64,000 nt of DNA from Ephydatia muelleri (GCA_013339895.1 JABACO010000012.1:3051767-3115766); one strand, 5' to 3'; shown: positions 45,565 to 58,248, counted from the first letter of the stretch. Notes: generated from the sequence alone by a model not told the origin. Numbers and translations: made by a program.

Positions 45565-48500
45565 ATAGCTTTGTCAAATTTTGTAATCAAAACTAGAGGA
45601 CATGGGGTAATGGAGTGAGTGCAGTGACATCAATGAACCTTAACTGAGTGCTTCTATACTATAGCCTCACCAGTCCACCCCTCCCTATGCCAGTCCATTC
45701 CACTTGTGTACACACACCCACACACACACACCATAGCTTTGTCAAATTTTGTCATCAAAACTAGAGGACATGGGGTAATGAAGTGAGTGCAGTGACATCA
45801 AGGAACCTTGTCTGAGTGCTTCTATACTATAGCCTCACCAGTCCACCCCTCCCTATGCCAGTCCATTCCACTTGTGTACACACACCCACACACCATGGCT
45901 TTGTCAAATTTTGTCATCAAAACTAGAGGACATGGGGTAATGTTGTGAGTGCAGTGACATCAAGTGACCTTATCTGAGTGCTTCTATACTATAGCCTCAC
46001 CAGTCCACCCCTCCTTATGCCAGTCCATTCCACTTGTGTACACACACCCACACACCATGGCTTTGTCAAATTTTGCCATCAAAACTAGAGGACATGGGGT
46101 AATGAAGTGAGTGCAGTGACATCAAGGAACCTTATCTGAGTGCTTCTATACTATAGCCTCACCAGTCCACCCCTCCCTATGCCAGTCCATTCCACTTGTG
46201 TACACACACCCACACACCATGGCTTTGTCAAATTTTGCCATCAAAACTAGAGGACATGGGGTAATGTTGTGAGTGCAGTGACATCAAGTGACCTTATCTG
46301 AGTGCTTCTATACTATAGCCTCACCAGTCCACCCCTCCTTATGCCAGTCCATTCCATGTGTGTACACACACCCACACACCATGGCTTTGTCAAAATTTGT
46401 CATCAAAACTAGAGGACATGGGGTAATGCTGTGAGTGCAGTGACATCAAGGAACCTTATCTGAGTGCTTCTATACTATAGCCTCACCAGTCCACCCCTCC
46501 CTATGCCAGTCCATTCCACTTGTGTACACACACCCACACACACACCATAGCTTTGTCAAATTTTGTCATCAAAACTAGAGGACATGGGGTAATGCTGTGA
46601 GTGCAGAGACATCAAGGAACCTTATCTGAGTGCATGTATACTATAGCCTCACCAGTCCACCCCTCCCTATGCCAGTCCATTCCACTTGTGTACACACACC
46701 CACACACCATGGCTTTGTCAAATTTAGTCATCAAAACTAGAGGACATGGGGTAATGCTGTGAGTGCAGTGACATCAAGTGACCTTATCTGAGTGCTTCTA
46801 TACTATAGCCTCACCAGTCCACCCCTCCTTATGCCAGTCCATTCCACTTGTGTACACACACCCACACACCATGGCTTTGTCAAATTTTGCCATCAAAACT
46901 AGAGGACATGGGGTAATGAAGTGAGTGCAGTGACATCAAGGAACCTTATCTGAGTGCTTCTATACTATAGCCTCACCAGTCCACCCCTCCCTATGCCAGT
47001 CCATTCCACTTGTGTACACACACCCACACACCATGGCTTTGTCAAATTTTGCCATCAAAACTAGAGGACATGGGGTAATGTTGTGAGTGCAGTGACATCA
47101 AGTGACCTTATCTGAGTGCTTCTATACTATAGCCTCACCAGTCCACCCCTCCCTATGCCAGTCCATTCCACTTGTGTACACACACCCACACACCATGGCT
47201 TTGTCAAATTTAGTCATCAAAACTAGAGGACATGGGGTAATGCTGTGAGTGCAGTGACATCAAGGAACCTTATCTGAGTGCTTCTATACTATAGCCTCAC
47301 CAGTCCACCCCTCCCTATGCCAGTCCATTCCACTTGTGTACACACACCCACACACACACCATAGCTTTGTCAAATTTTGTCATCAAAACTAGAGGACATG
47401 GGGTAATGAAGTGAGTGCAGTGACATCAAGGAACCTTGTCTGAGTGCTTCTATACTATAGCCTCACCAGTCCACCCCTCCCTATGCCAGTCCATTCCACT
47501 TGTGTACACACACCCACACACCATGGCTTTGTCAAATTTTGTCATCAAAACTAGAGGACATGGGGTAATGTTGTGAGTGCAGTGACATCAAGTGACCTTA
47601 TCTGAGTGCTTCTATACTATAGCCTCACCAGTCCACCCCTCCTTATGCCAGTCCATTCCACTTGTGTACACACACCCACACACCATGGCTTTGTCAAATT
47701 TTGCCATCAAAACTAGAGGACATGGGGTAATGAAGTGAGTGCAGTGACATCAAGGAACCTTATCTGAGTGCTTCTATACTATAGCCTTACCAGTCCACCC
47801 CTCCCTATGCCAGTCCATTCCACTTGTGTACACACACCCACACACCATGGCTTTGTCAAATTTTGCCATCAAAACTAGAGGACATGGGGTAATGTTGTGA
47901 GTGCAGTGACATCAAGTGACCTTATCTGAGTGCTTCTATACTATAGCCTCACCAGTCCACCCCTCCTTATGCCAGTCCATTCCATGTGTGTACACACACC
48001 CACACACCATGGCTTTGTCAAATTTTGTCATCAAAACTAGAGGACATGGGGTAATGGAGTGAGTGCAGTGACATCAAGGAACCTTATCTGAGTGCTTCTC
48101 TACTATAGCCTCACCAGTCCACCCCTCCCTATGCCAGTCCATTCCACTTGTGTACACACCCCCACACACCATGGCTTTGTCAAATTTAGTCATCAAAACT
48201 AGCGGACATGGGGTAATGCTGTGAGTGCAGAGACATCAAGGAACCTTATCTGAGTGCATGTATACTATAGCCTCACCAGTCCACCCCTCCCTATGCCAGT
48301 CCATTCCACTTGTGTACACACACCCACACACCATGGCTTTGTCAAATTTAGTCATCAAAACTAGAGGACATGGGGTAATGCTGTGAGTGCAGTGACATCA
48401 AGGAACCTTATCTGAGTGCTTCTATACTATAGCCTCACCAGTCCACCCCTCCCTATGCCAGTCCATTCCACTTGTGTACACACACCCACACACACACCAT

Positions 48501-49465
48501 AGCTTTGTCAAATTTTGTCATCAAAACTAGAGGACATGGGGTAATGAAGTGAGTGCAGTGACATCAAGGAACCTTGTCTGAGTGCTTCTATACTATAGCC
48601 TCACCAGTCCACCCCTCCCTATGCCAGTCCATTCCACTTGTGTACACACACGCACACACCATGGCTTTGTCAAATTTTGTCATCAAAACTAGAGGACATG
48701 GGGTAATGGAGTGAGTGCAGTGACATCAAGGAACCTTATCTGAGTGCATGTATACTATAGCCTCACCAGTCCACCCCTCCCTATGCCAGTCCATTCCACT
48801 TGTGTACACACCCCCACACACCATGGCTTTGTCAAATTTAGTCATCAAAACTAGAGGACATGGGGTAATGCTGTGAGTGCAGTGACATCAAGGAACCTTA
48901 TCTGAGTGCTTCTATACTATAGCCTCACCAGTCCACCCCTCCCTATGCCAGTCCATTCCACTTGTGTACACACACCCACACACACACCATAGCTTTGTCA
49001 AATTTTGTCATCAAAACTAGAGGACATGGGGTAATGAAGTGAGTGCAGTGACATCAAGGAACCTTGTCTGAGTGCTTCTATACTATAGCCTCACCAGTCC
49101 ACCCCTCCCTATGCCAGTCCATTCCACTTGTGTACACACACGCACACACCATGGCTTTGTCAAATTTTGTCATCAAAACTAGAGGACATGGGGTAATGGA
49201 GTGAGTGCAGTGACATCAAGGAACCTTATCTGAGTGCTTCTATACTATAGCCTCACCAGTCCACCCCTCCCTATGCCAGTCCATTCCACTTGATTCCACT
49301 TGTGTACACACACACACACACCATGGTTTTGTCTAATTTAGTCATCAAAACTAGAGGACATGGGGTAATGCTGTGAGTGCAGTGACATCAAGGAACCTTA
49401 TCTGAGTGCATGTATACTATAGCCTCACCAGTCCACCCCTCCCTTTGCCAGTCCATTCCACTTGT

Positions 49466-49498
<33 letters not shown>

Positions 49499-49973
49499 AT
49501 GGCTTTGTCAATTATGTACATCAAAAGTAGAGGACATGGGGTAATGGAGTGAGTGCAGTGACATCAAGGAACCTTATCTGAGTGCTTCTATACTATAGCC
49601 TCACCAGTACAACACCCCTCCCTATGCCAGTCCATTCCACTTGTGTACACACACCCACACACACACCATAGCTTTGTCAAATTTTGTCATCAAAACTAGA
49701 GGACATGGGGTAATGAAGTGAGTGCAGTGACATCAAGGAACCTTGTCTGAGTGCTTCTATACTATAGCCTCACCAGTCCACCCCTCCCTATGCCAGTCCA
49801 TTCCACTTGTGTACACACACGCACACACCATGGCTTTGTCAAATTTTGTCATCAAAACTAGAGGACATGGGGTAATGGAGTGAGTGCAGTGACATCAAGG
49901 AACCTTATCTGAGTGCATGTATACTATAGCCTCACCAGTCCACCCCTCCCTATGCCAGTCCATTCCACTTGTG

Positions 49974-50011
<38 letters not shown>

Positions 50012-50114
50012 ATGGCTTTGTCAAGTTTTGTCATCAAAACTAGAAGACATGGGGTAATGGAGTGAGTGCAGTGACATCAAGGAACCTTATCTGAGTGCTT
50101 CTATACTATAGCCT
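44774..50114 (+). repeat. Minisatellite, ~162-bp unit, about 33 copies
   Basis: The unit starts GTGAGTGCAGTGACATCAAG and includes CCTCACCAGTCCACCCCTCC, a TGTGTACACAC-CA microsatellite part and CATCAAAACTAGAGGACATG. Successive starts at 46107, 46269 and 46431 give a 162-bp period. Most copies are very similar; length varies mainly in the CA run. The first (from 44774) and last (ending 50114) copies are partial or divergent. Diagnostic variants recur in ordered sets, showing higher-order duplication. Confidence 0.97.
45483..45562 (+). repeat. Expanded (CA)n inside one minisatellite unit
   Basis: About 80 bp of pure CA in the fifth unit, at the position where other units have 8-20 bp. Smaller expansions occur at 49465-49496 and 49976-50010. 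Confidence 0.95.
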
Positions 50115-50483
50115 AAAGTAGTGTCTGAAACGTTACTGTTTTCATGTACACAACAATACCTTTGGAATTGGATACCTATATAGGTGCTATCCAAGTATCG
50201 CCAGCTTTTTGCGACAACTGTGCATAAAAAAGCCATTTGCTGCTCAAAGGTATTATCTAATTATTGAGATAATTTGTCACATTATGTATTGATTATGTAT
50301 AGCCTGTGTGCAAAACTACTTATTGGTCAGTAATATCTTGTAGTGTAGAAGAGCATCAAGAAGTAAGTATTATGGAATTGATGAAAATGTGGATTGACTC
50401 TTTCTTGAATGAAATGGAAGGTCCCCATGTGTAATAAATTCAATTTGTCCCAAGCATTGTTTGTTACATTTCTATCTTGCCAG
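50115..50483. other. Spacer between minisatellite and protease gene
   Basis: AT-rich sequence of about 370 bp; no gene or promoter element that I can define. Confidence 0.3.
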
Positions 50484-53400
50484 GGAGTGTGAAAAGTGTA
50501 ATCAGCATCTGGACATTCATAGTCGGGAAGTTTCATTTCCTAGCCATATGATGATTCATTGTGATAGAGTTCCACTATCTAGAAGTTTAATTGTAGAGTT
50601 CTTTTGCCATGGTAATGTCTTTTCAATTTCATGTACACAACTGTAAACTACATTTGTGCATACAGTGTAGAGCATGTGTCATACTTACATGCCACGAACA
50701 AGCCAAAATATCTGCACTGGTGGTAAGTATCTAGCGTTTTGTATATAGTTGTATTCATGTGCATTGTACTACTAAAAAAAACTGCAGATTCATCATGGCA
50801 CACATACAGGAAAAGGCCACTGTAAATATTATTTAAAATCAAATAGTACCTTACACTGCATTATAATTTCCTTCACGCACATAGACACATGCCTTGTTAG
50901 GAGCAGAGATCAATGGATCAGATACAGTGACACACAAGTCAGCATCATCACATCATTTGATTACATATGTTCACAAGAAGTGCAGGTTGTACAGGGTGGT
51001 TTGTTCATACATTCATTCATGTTACATTTGTGGCAGGAAAATGTTTGTCTTGCATTGTATACATCACCAATGGCAGTGGTAAGTTAGCGGTCATTTACAT
51101 ATTGGTTACTTATATTTTACATTTATAAAGGCACTTCTAGATGAATGTACTGCTGATTTGACGACTCCTAACTCAACTAATTCAAACCTAGTAGGTGTAA
51201 TGTTCAGAGTACATTACTGCTATGTACCACAAGGATGCCTTTTACAACATAGCGATATCCAGGGCTACCTGAACATTTAGAAGCTGAGGTATTGTTTCAA
51301 TATGCTTCTGCAGTAATGGAAAGCAAGCTAGAATTCATCTATTCAGCTTAAGCTCAAGGTTCCTATGCCTAGTTCAACATTCCAGCTTGAGAAACAGGAC
51401 CTGATGAATGTAGCATCTGGAGGATGGATCGACTCCAAGGTCAATTCATCAATACCATTTTTGACGTTATGAAGCAAAGAACTTACAATTACAGATAATT
51501 GCCTCATATTTTGAGCTTATGCAAAGAAGTAATATGCAGAAAGTATTATTACATAACCTTAACAGGGCTGTATGGAGTATAATAGTGATATGTTTCAGCA
51601 CGGAATAATGACAAAGTGGTTTGATCCTACATTTATACCTCTGCTAAAAGCAAAGGGATATTCAGCAGTGAAACGGTACTGTAAGGTAAGAAGAAGAGAT
51701 AGGTTTTACTAATACGAGCTGAATATACAGTGTACAATATAGGGGAAAGATTTGCTGAAAAATGAAGTCTTGCTGTTTCCTGTACACAAGCCACAGCATT
51801 GGAGCCTATTGGTAAGTACATTTACGCATTGTAAAAAGTCTTCATTGTAATAATCCTTATAGGTTGTGCACATTCAGAGGCATGTGATCATATGTATTGA
51901 TTCATTGCATCAAAGTAACATTGATGCTGTGAACTGGATTTGGTAAGTTATCCATATATTTTGTTCAGACTTAGCAGGTGTGCACGTTATACAGGTTATA
52001 TATCAGTAATGAGCTACGACATCAATCAGACTTTGAGGATTTAATGCACCATTGGACATACCAAGATTCAGTGGGCTGCTTTGATTCAAAATGTAACATA
52101 TGCTTGTTTGATATAGCTACTTTTCAGGGGAGTAATTCCCCAATGCAAAGAAACCCAACAGATTGTGGCGTATTTGTGTGCTTTGTGAGTTGTTCATAAT
52201 TCTGACATGCTTGACTTATTTATTTAGTGTTCTACTTTATACATGTAGGCAGCACGACTTATTGTTGACCAACTACCTCTTCTACATACTCAAGTAAAAT
52301 AAATTTGTCTAGTAGGTCTGTAATCCGATTCTGCTGCAATCTGCAGGGACTAATGGATGCATTTAGATTACAAATGGTTTATGAGCTTTCAGTGGGAGAT
52401 CTACAGCCAATTGGTATACTGTTCATATCTATTGCATGTTTCTTTTGTAATTTCTCCTATTTGTCTTCAACCTACACACATAGTGGAGAAAAGCAGCAGC
52501 ATATCTGTAATGGACAATGCAATGTGTTTAATCTCAAATACACCTCTTATGTACACAGGATCATAATGAAGAAGTGAAATTGCCTCAGGCAGAACGCACA
52601 ATTTGTGCAAAGCAAGATCAAGGTGAGACTTTTCAACCTGTGCTGCCATGTCACTATTCATCTCAGTCTTTGTAGAGTCCAATGCTGAAAGTTTGGGATG
52701 TGATATTGATGCAGCTGATGATGAGGATGACAGTTATGCAGAAGCTGAAAATGACACTGATTGCAACAGTGACACTGATGGTGATCACAATGCTGGTGCT
52801 TCCCAAGATTTTCTAGTGCCTGATTTTAGGAATGCACCTGATCCAGACGACATCTTTGCACTGAGATGGGGAAAGTCTTTTTACATGAAGAACTTCCCAC
52901 ACTTCAAAAGAAAAACCTTGGAGTAAGCATTTTACAGTGATTTGAACTTTACTAAGTGTCTGGAACTAATTTTCTAGTAAGCATTATCCATTTCCAAGAC
53001 ACATAATAAGAAGAGTTGTGAAAGATCTTGAGGTTTAAACTGTAATAATTATTGATACACATGACAATTTATTCATCCTTTAGCCAACCCTCCAGGCCAT
53101 CTTGAGTAAAGATATACCGTATCAGATCTTCAAATCTACTTTAATGAAATTAAACAGCTTCATAAAGAAGATTTGTACTGGCCTCTTTTAGAATGTTCTG
53201 ACATGGTACACAATTCTCACCCATATCATCAATTTGACATTAGGAACATTCCTCCCATTTACAGGTATTAGAAGTGTTTTACTTTCTTCAAGAACTTGAC
53301 TGTGATGTACAAAAACAGGCTGCACTGTCGTTGTCTTTAGTAAACAAGTGTGTAGTTTGGCCAGAGGTGAGTTAATGTATCAATGGTAGAAAATAGAACA

Positions 53401-53540
53401 TAAATCACAATGTGTAAATTCTTTACATTTCCAGATTGTCGTAGCTCTACTGATGAACACATTTAACCTTGAGAGAAAGAAGGCAATAAAACACTTTCTT
53501 AATCACACACTACCATCGTTTCCTGTTTACAATAATGTAT
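50484..53540 (+). CDS. Ulp1/SENP-like cysteine protease gene (multi-exon, ends uncertain)
   Basis: Short exons with GT-AG introns of about 50-150 bp encode a C48-type protease. DLMNVASGGWIDSK (about 51400-51450) is the usual WLND-like start of the domain. 51743-51811 (FPVHKPQHWSLL) carries the catalytic His, 51863-51942 (ICIDSLHQ) the Asp, and 51995-52184 (MQRNPTDCGVFVCF) the Gln and nucleophile Cys. The last three exons join in phase. 52249-52293 and 52347-52413 complete the domain. An acidic linker (52675-52922, DIDAADDEDD then PDPDDIFALRWGKSFY) and further exons to about 53540 follow. An upstream exon at 50484-50611 has a CEKC motif and may belong to the same gene. Such enzymes remove SUMO-like modifiers. 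Some transposons also carry Ulp1 domains, so host function is likely but not certain. Exact borders near 51450-51570 and after 53090 are not resolved. Confidence 0.65.
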
Positions 53541-54045
53541 GCTGTTAGTAAATAACCATGTTGGTTGGCTGGCTGGACCAGCTTGCTCAAATACATTTCA
53601 TTATATTGTTATTTTAGACAGCAAGTATAATCAATACATACAAAATGCAAACACGTAGAAAAAACAGCAAGTGCAAGTGCAGTATAATACTTTACAAGTT
53701 TCGTTACTCCAATTGTGCCAATTCTGTGCAGCCTGCCAGGCTGATCGCTAATCATCAAACCATTGAAAATTGCAGTACATGTATGATACGCTCAGCGGAG
53801 ACGTCATATGACTTATGAATACACTCAGCCGCTTGAGCAAAAGTTAGCACCTCAAGTGTTAAACGAATTACGAATGATAGGCTGTGGAATGTGAGGCTAA
53901 CTTCAGCGCGGTTAGTAGCTCTTGGTCCATATTTTTGCTTGCGAGTATTTTTATATCTAGCGTGCGACTACGTTACGGCTTGTATTGTGTCAAAGGTGAT
54001 GTTTCTATGGTTGTTTCTAACTTGCTAGCCCATTTTGCAATCTAC

Positions 54046-54089
<44 letters not shown>

Positions 54090-56170
54090 CGTGGGCCACA
54101 GCTAGTAGAGGAGGACTGCCACTTTGGGAAGGCTTTAAACAAAGGAATGCTCCAAGGGAAACCCCACAGCTGCAGGTTTGAAGGGGCGAGTTTGCCAACC
54201 GAACTGCATTATTAGATATTTACTTCATACCATTATTGTTAAAACCAATTCCAAACTTTGAAGAACAGGGGGAAAAAAGTTATACTCCACTACTATACCA
54301 CAGCGGTGATGTAATCCATCGACGTACTTGGGATTGGCGGGTACCCACAATTTTTTAACGCTAGCACCATGCAGTTTTTTTTTTAGCAGCGATATACATG
54401 AAACCATGAGACTCACTGATCGAATAGGGAAAAAATATACTCAAGCTCTCTGCGAACGCTTTAATTATTTACATATATCCAGAAATCGCCGTACATCGGC
54501 GGTCATCTTGCGATTTATTTCAAATTGAATTTTAAACAGTTTACTATGTACAATTAATTAATCGGTCTGATTGTGATATGTGTAATTCGTAACATTATTC
54601 CATGAACCATTCATTAACTAAAATCAAGACAAAAAATTAATTTCTACTCAAAGAGTCAAGGTTTTGCAAGAAAGATTTTCATTAGGGAGCAAAGGTCTTT
54701 TTTGATGCTTGTTAATATTCACAGGTAAATGGAATCTCTTCTAAATAAAGAATGGCGCGAAATGATTGCTCTCACACTGATCATTAATATCTTGATTATT
54801 GATTAAATAAAATTCAACGATCTGCTAGTAACAGGACTCATTTGTTTTGTTTTACGCGTTCTTAACCCTGAAGGTTTCCGTACGTTAGTATGGACGAGTG
54901 TAGAGGTTTCGTAGTGTGTAAAAATAGAATACTAATGTGGCAAAAAAGGAAGGACTTGCACGGGTTGTTTAGCTTGGAAGATATGTGGGTTTGAAATTGA
55001 TGCTAGATCATAGTCGCTTTATTTTATATACCACAAACCTGGTTTTGTCATAAAACGTCCCATATACATGTACTTCAAAGTTAGAAATATGTTAGGTTAC
55101 AGCTTGACATACACGTACTTATAGTAACTATGCTAATTTGTAACCACTAATGTTGAATACTGTGCCATAGCACTACACCTCGTCCTTGTCCATTCACATA
55201 ACCAGAAGTAACTTTTAATACGTAGCCATGATGTGTGCTTGTGTTAGCCAATCTTTATGTCCTCACATACATTTGTAATCAGTCCTCAAAAATGATATCT
55301 CTAAAACTGATGTTTAAGAGGGGGGTGCACCCTTATTAAGTATAGCACATATGATCAAAGGCTACCAAACTCTTTTTATGGTAATGTCAGGATTTTGGTT
55401 AGAGGTTCATGATTTAGCTTCATTTTTTGCACAAATCACTATCCCTTAGCTAACTAGGACTTGCCCACTGTCCATAATAACCATCCTCTGCTTCCAACAT
55501 TGCACCAATGCTGCACACGTGCATGCCAAAATGGCTCCATTGCACACTTTCAATCGGAAACTAGTTCACACATTTTCTGATTGCAGCTTTGTTCATGTAC
55601 CTGTGCACACCCTTACGGTTGAGTACAGGGTAGTGTGGCTAAGTGGGAGCAATCCTAATGGACCAATATGTGATAATCATGTGAACTATTCCATGTGAAC
55701 CCAAATGGAGCTGGTTTGGGAGCATTCCAAAATGGCTCAGCCATAAGTGTATAATGTATTACTAACCATAATTTATTTCAATACTTTAATTTTGGGGCAG
55801 ACTGAGAGACTGAAGTCTCTTCATATTACGTCTTACACCCTCCCTTAATTCAAGCTAACAAATGTATCAAAGTAGTCTATCTATTGTAGTAGGGACTGAT
55901 CCATAGGTCAGATTATCAGTGACAGCCAGAGCCTGAAGTAGTGGTTATCATTAAACTTACACGAGTTGACCCATTTTGGTCACCAACCTTATATAAGTTA
56001 GATTACTTATACGTATGAATATTTTTGCTCCCACAGCATTATAGGCACACTTGACGCCACAATCGTCTGCAATGAATTGCCACCCTCTATCGACAAGTAC
56101 AGGTAATAAATATAAGTGATAGATGCGAGAGTCATAAATATAGTGCTCAATTACGACAGAACAATTAACC
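53541..56170. other. No gene recognised
   Basis: Apart from a 39-C tract at 54048-54086, the stretch is AT-rich with only short frames. Confidence 0.35.
54048..54086 (+). repeat. 39-base C homopolymer
   Basis: Longest homopolymer in the window, seen directly. Confidence 0.95.
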
Positions 56171-56171
56171 G

Positions 56172-56204
<33 letters not shown>
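56172..56204 (+). repeat. 33-base C homopolymer
   Basis: Seen directly; followed by TTCCCCCC. Confidence 0.95.
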
Positions 56205-56420
56205 TTCCCCCCATGTGCATTGATTAGAACAACACGCACGGCTATGTATGACACTGCTAGTGCGCCACTGTAGGGTACCGAGGCGTAGTGCTCCGGCACT
56301 ATATAACCAATAGCATGCAGCCGTGAAGAAGTGTCATGGATACGCACGCTGTGGGCTGAACAAGCTACTACTTAGTGACCACTTCGCCATGCAGTAGTCT
56401 ATGCATATATGAATGAGCTT

Positions 56421-56826
56421 CAGCCCCGGATCCAGGAATTTGTTATGGGGGGGGGCGGTTTACCAGAGGGGCGGCAATGTATGCGAAGCTGTTTGAACGG
56501 AGGAGGGGGGTGCAGTCCGCTTACGACGGGGGGGGGGGGGGGGGGTACAGTCGGCAAGTCGCATTCTCTACTAAAACACAAGGAACATCACGGCAAACGG
56601 GTCCACTCCGCACCTGCCCTGTCGTGCTCCACCGCTTCGTTGACATTTGTCCGTACAACTGAGTTATAGGGACTTTTAAGTATGGCGCAACACATTATCT
56701 GTAGATCTTTGTCGTCGGGAAGGGGAGGGGGGGGGGGGGGGCGGCAAAAGCTGCCAGGGGGCGGCATTTCATACGCGATGGGGGGGGCGGCCGCCCCCCC
56801 CCAAAGCTATGCTGGATCCGGGGCTG
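56421..56826. mobile_element. Nonautonomous hAT-like element, 406 bp, perfect 8-bp target duplication
   Basis: Inverted ends CAGCCCCGGATCCAG (15 bp) and target duplication ATGAGCTT at 56413-56420 and 56827-56834. It carries several G runs of 8-17 bases and the segment GTGCAGTCCGCTTACGACGG, which recurs inverted in the neighbouring element at 57105-57670. No coding capacity. The perfect ends and target duplication suggest a recent insertion. Confidence 0.92.
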
Positions 56827-56970
56827 ATGAGCTTGCGCTCAATATTGAGGAACAAACCTTAGCGTTAGCAGCAATAGCACGCGGCACTATGGCAAGCCAT
56901 CAGTAACAAAATTCGAAGACGACCTCTGGGAGACGTCATGGAACCTTATGTCGTTGTCAGTGTATTTTAG

Positions 56971-57104
56971 GACGTCGTAAGATCGTGTTACGACGTCGTG
57001 AGTGGTTTTTTTTTACGGCGTCGTGAGATTTTTTTACGACGTCGTGAGATGTGTTACGACGTCGTAGATTCTTTACGACGTCGTGAGACTTACGACGTCG
57101 TGAG
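56971..57104 (+). repeat. Array of palindromic ACGACGTCGT units, left part
   Basis: Six or seven units of the form TTACGACGTCGTGAG with spacers of variable length (for example AGATTTTTT). Each unit centres on the 10-bp palindrome ACGACGTCGT, with one or two diverged. The array continues after the hAT-like insertion at 57671. Confidence 0.9.
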
Positions 57105-57670
57105 CAGTGGCGGATCTACCATAGCGTTGGGGGGGGCGGCCGCCCCCCCCATCGATATAAAATGCCGCCCCTATTATTAAATTGCCGCCCCCCTTCACAC
57201 TACGACGTACACATAAACACTACGATTAAAATAGCTATGGTTATTTGTTAATGTTTATTACGAATTATCATATCTGAACGATAATTGATTACCCCTTTCC
57301 GTAACCGCACGTCACCATATTACGTCTACTTCATTACGCGCGCTCTGTAATACTGTAACGGTTAGCAAAACGTATTTTCTGTGTGCTGCACCCACCCCCC
57401 CCCCCGTCGTAAGGGACTGCACCCCCCCCCCCCCCCCCGTCGTAAGCGGACTGCACCCCCCCCCCCCCCGTCGTAAGCGGACTGCACCCCCCCCCCCCCC
57501 CCCCCCACCCGTCGTAAGAGACTGCACACCCCCTCCCCCCCCCCCCCCCGTTAACAATTTTACAAAGTCGGCCCCCCCCCCAATCTTAAATAGGTTCCTA
57601 CGCCTCTGAAATATGCCGCCCCTCCAATATAACCGCCCCCCCCATTGCCTTATTCCTGTATCCGCCACTG
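57105..57670. mobile_element. Nonautonomous hAT-like element inside the palindrome array
   Basis: Ends CAGTGGCGGAT and ATCCGCCACTG, with an 8-bp target duplication GTCGTGAG (57097-57104, 57671-57678) that is itself part of the array unit. Internally it has four copies of a GTCGTAAG-CGGACTGCA unit, each followed by a C run of 12-20 bases (57370-57550). No transposase. Confidence 0.92.
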
Positions 57671-57886
57671 GTCGTGAGATACTTTACGACGTCGTGAGAC
57701 CATAGATTGAAGACCTTACGGAACCGGTTCCGTAAGGTCTTCAATCTATGGTGAGACTTACGACGTCGTGAGATACTTTACGACGTCGTGAGATACTTTA
57801 CGACGTCGTGAGACTTACGACGTCGTGAGATACTTTACGACGTCGTGAGAACTTTACGACGTCGTGAGACTTACGACGTCGTGAGA
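57671..57886 (+). repeat. Array of palindromic ACGACGTCGT units, right part
   Basis: Eight units with near-identical 16- or 21-bp spacing (TTACGACGTCGTGAG plus ATACT or ACT) and a 52-bp palindrome between the first and second. More regular than the left part. Confidence 0.92.
57700..57751. repeat. Perfect 52-bp palindrome
   Basis: 26-bp arms that are exact reverse complements with no spacer, centred on AACCGGTT. TGAGA occurs on both sides, as if it were a small insertion with a 5-bp target duplication in the palindrome array. Confidence 0.95.
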
Positions 57887-57987
57887 TATTTTTAGGCCTG
57901 ATTACGTCATAACAACATGACCTTTCATATGTCTGTAGTCTCGTACCCACCCCCACATTGACGTAAGCAATCCTAATAGTGGCTAAC

Positions 57988-58248
57988 ATGGCACAAGGCA
58001 ACGATTCATCTTTCTCTAGCGAGTGGGAGACATTTTTTACGGAGGTGGCGCCAATGATTTGGGCAAATTGCGCTCCGCTCAATGTATGGGGAGGCGGGGA
58101 TTATTACATTGGCGCGAATCAAGCGGGAAAACGTGCACGTAGTTTATTCAACTGTATCTCCGTAACAGATGGCATAAAAATTAACGAACAGAACAAATCG
58201 ATAGGTATAGGACCTCTCTACCTACATACCGAATTTGAAGCGATTTGA
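57988..58248 (+). CDS. Unassigned open frame (86 codons)
   Basis: From the ATG at 57988 the frame reads MAQGNDSSFSSEWETFFTEV and ends at 58248. It has no recognised domain. A few aromatic-rich stretches (APMIWANCAPLNVWGGGDYY) look protein-like rather than random, so it may be a first exon, but there is no second copy, splice partner or homology to support it. It lies about 100 bp after the palindrome array. Confidence 0.2.
   Translation: MAQGNDSSFSSEWETFFTEVAPMIWANCAPLNVWGGGDYYIGANQAGKRARSLFNCISVTDGIKINEQNKSIGIGPLYLHTEFEAI

Noticed and set aside
44774-50114. CRISPR-like regular array
   Set aside because: Units are ~162 bp and nearly identical throughout, with no variable spacers; this is a minisatellite in a eukaryotic genome.
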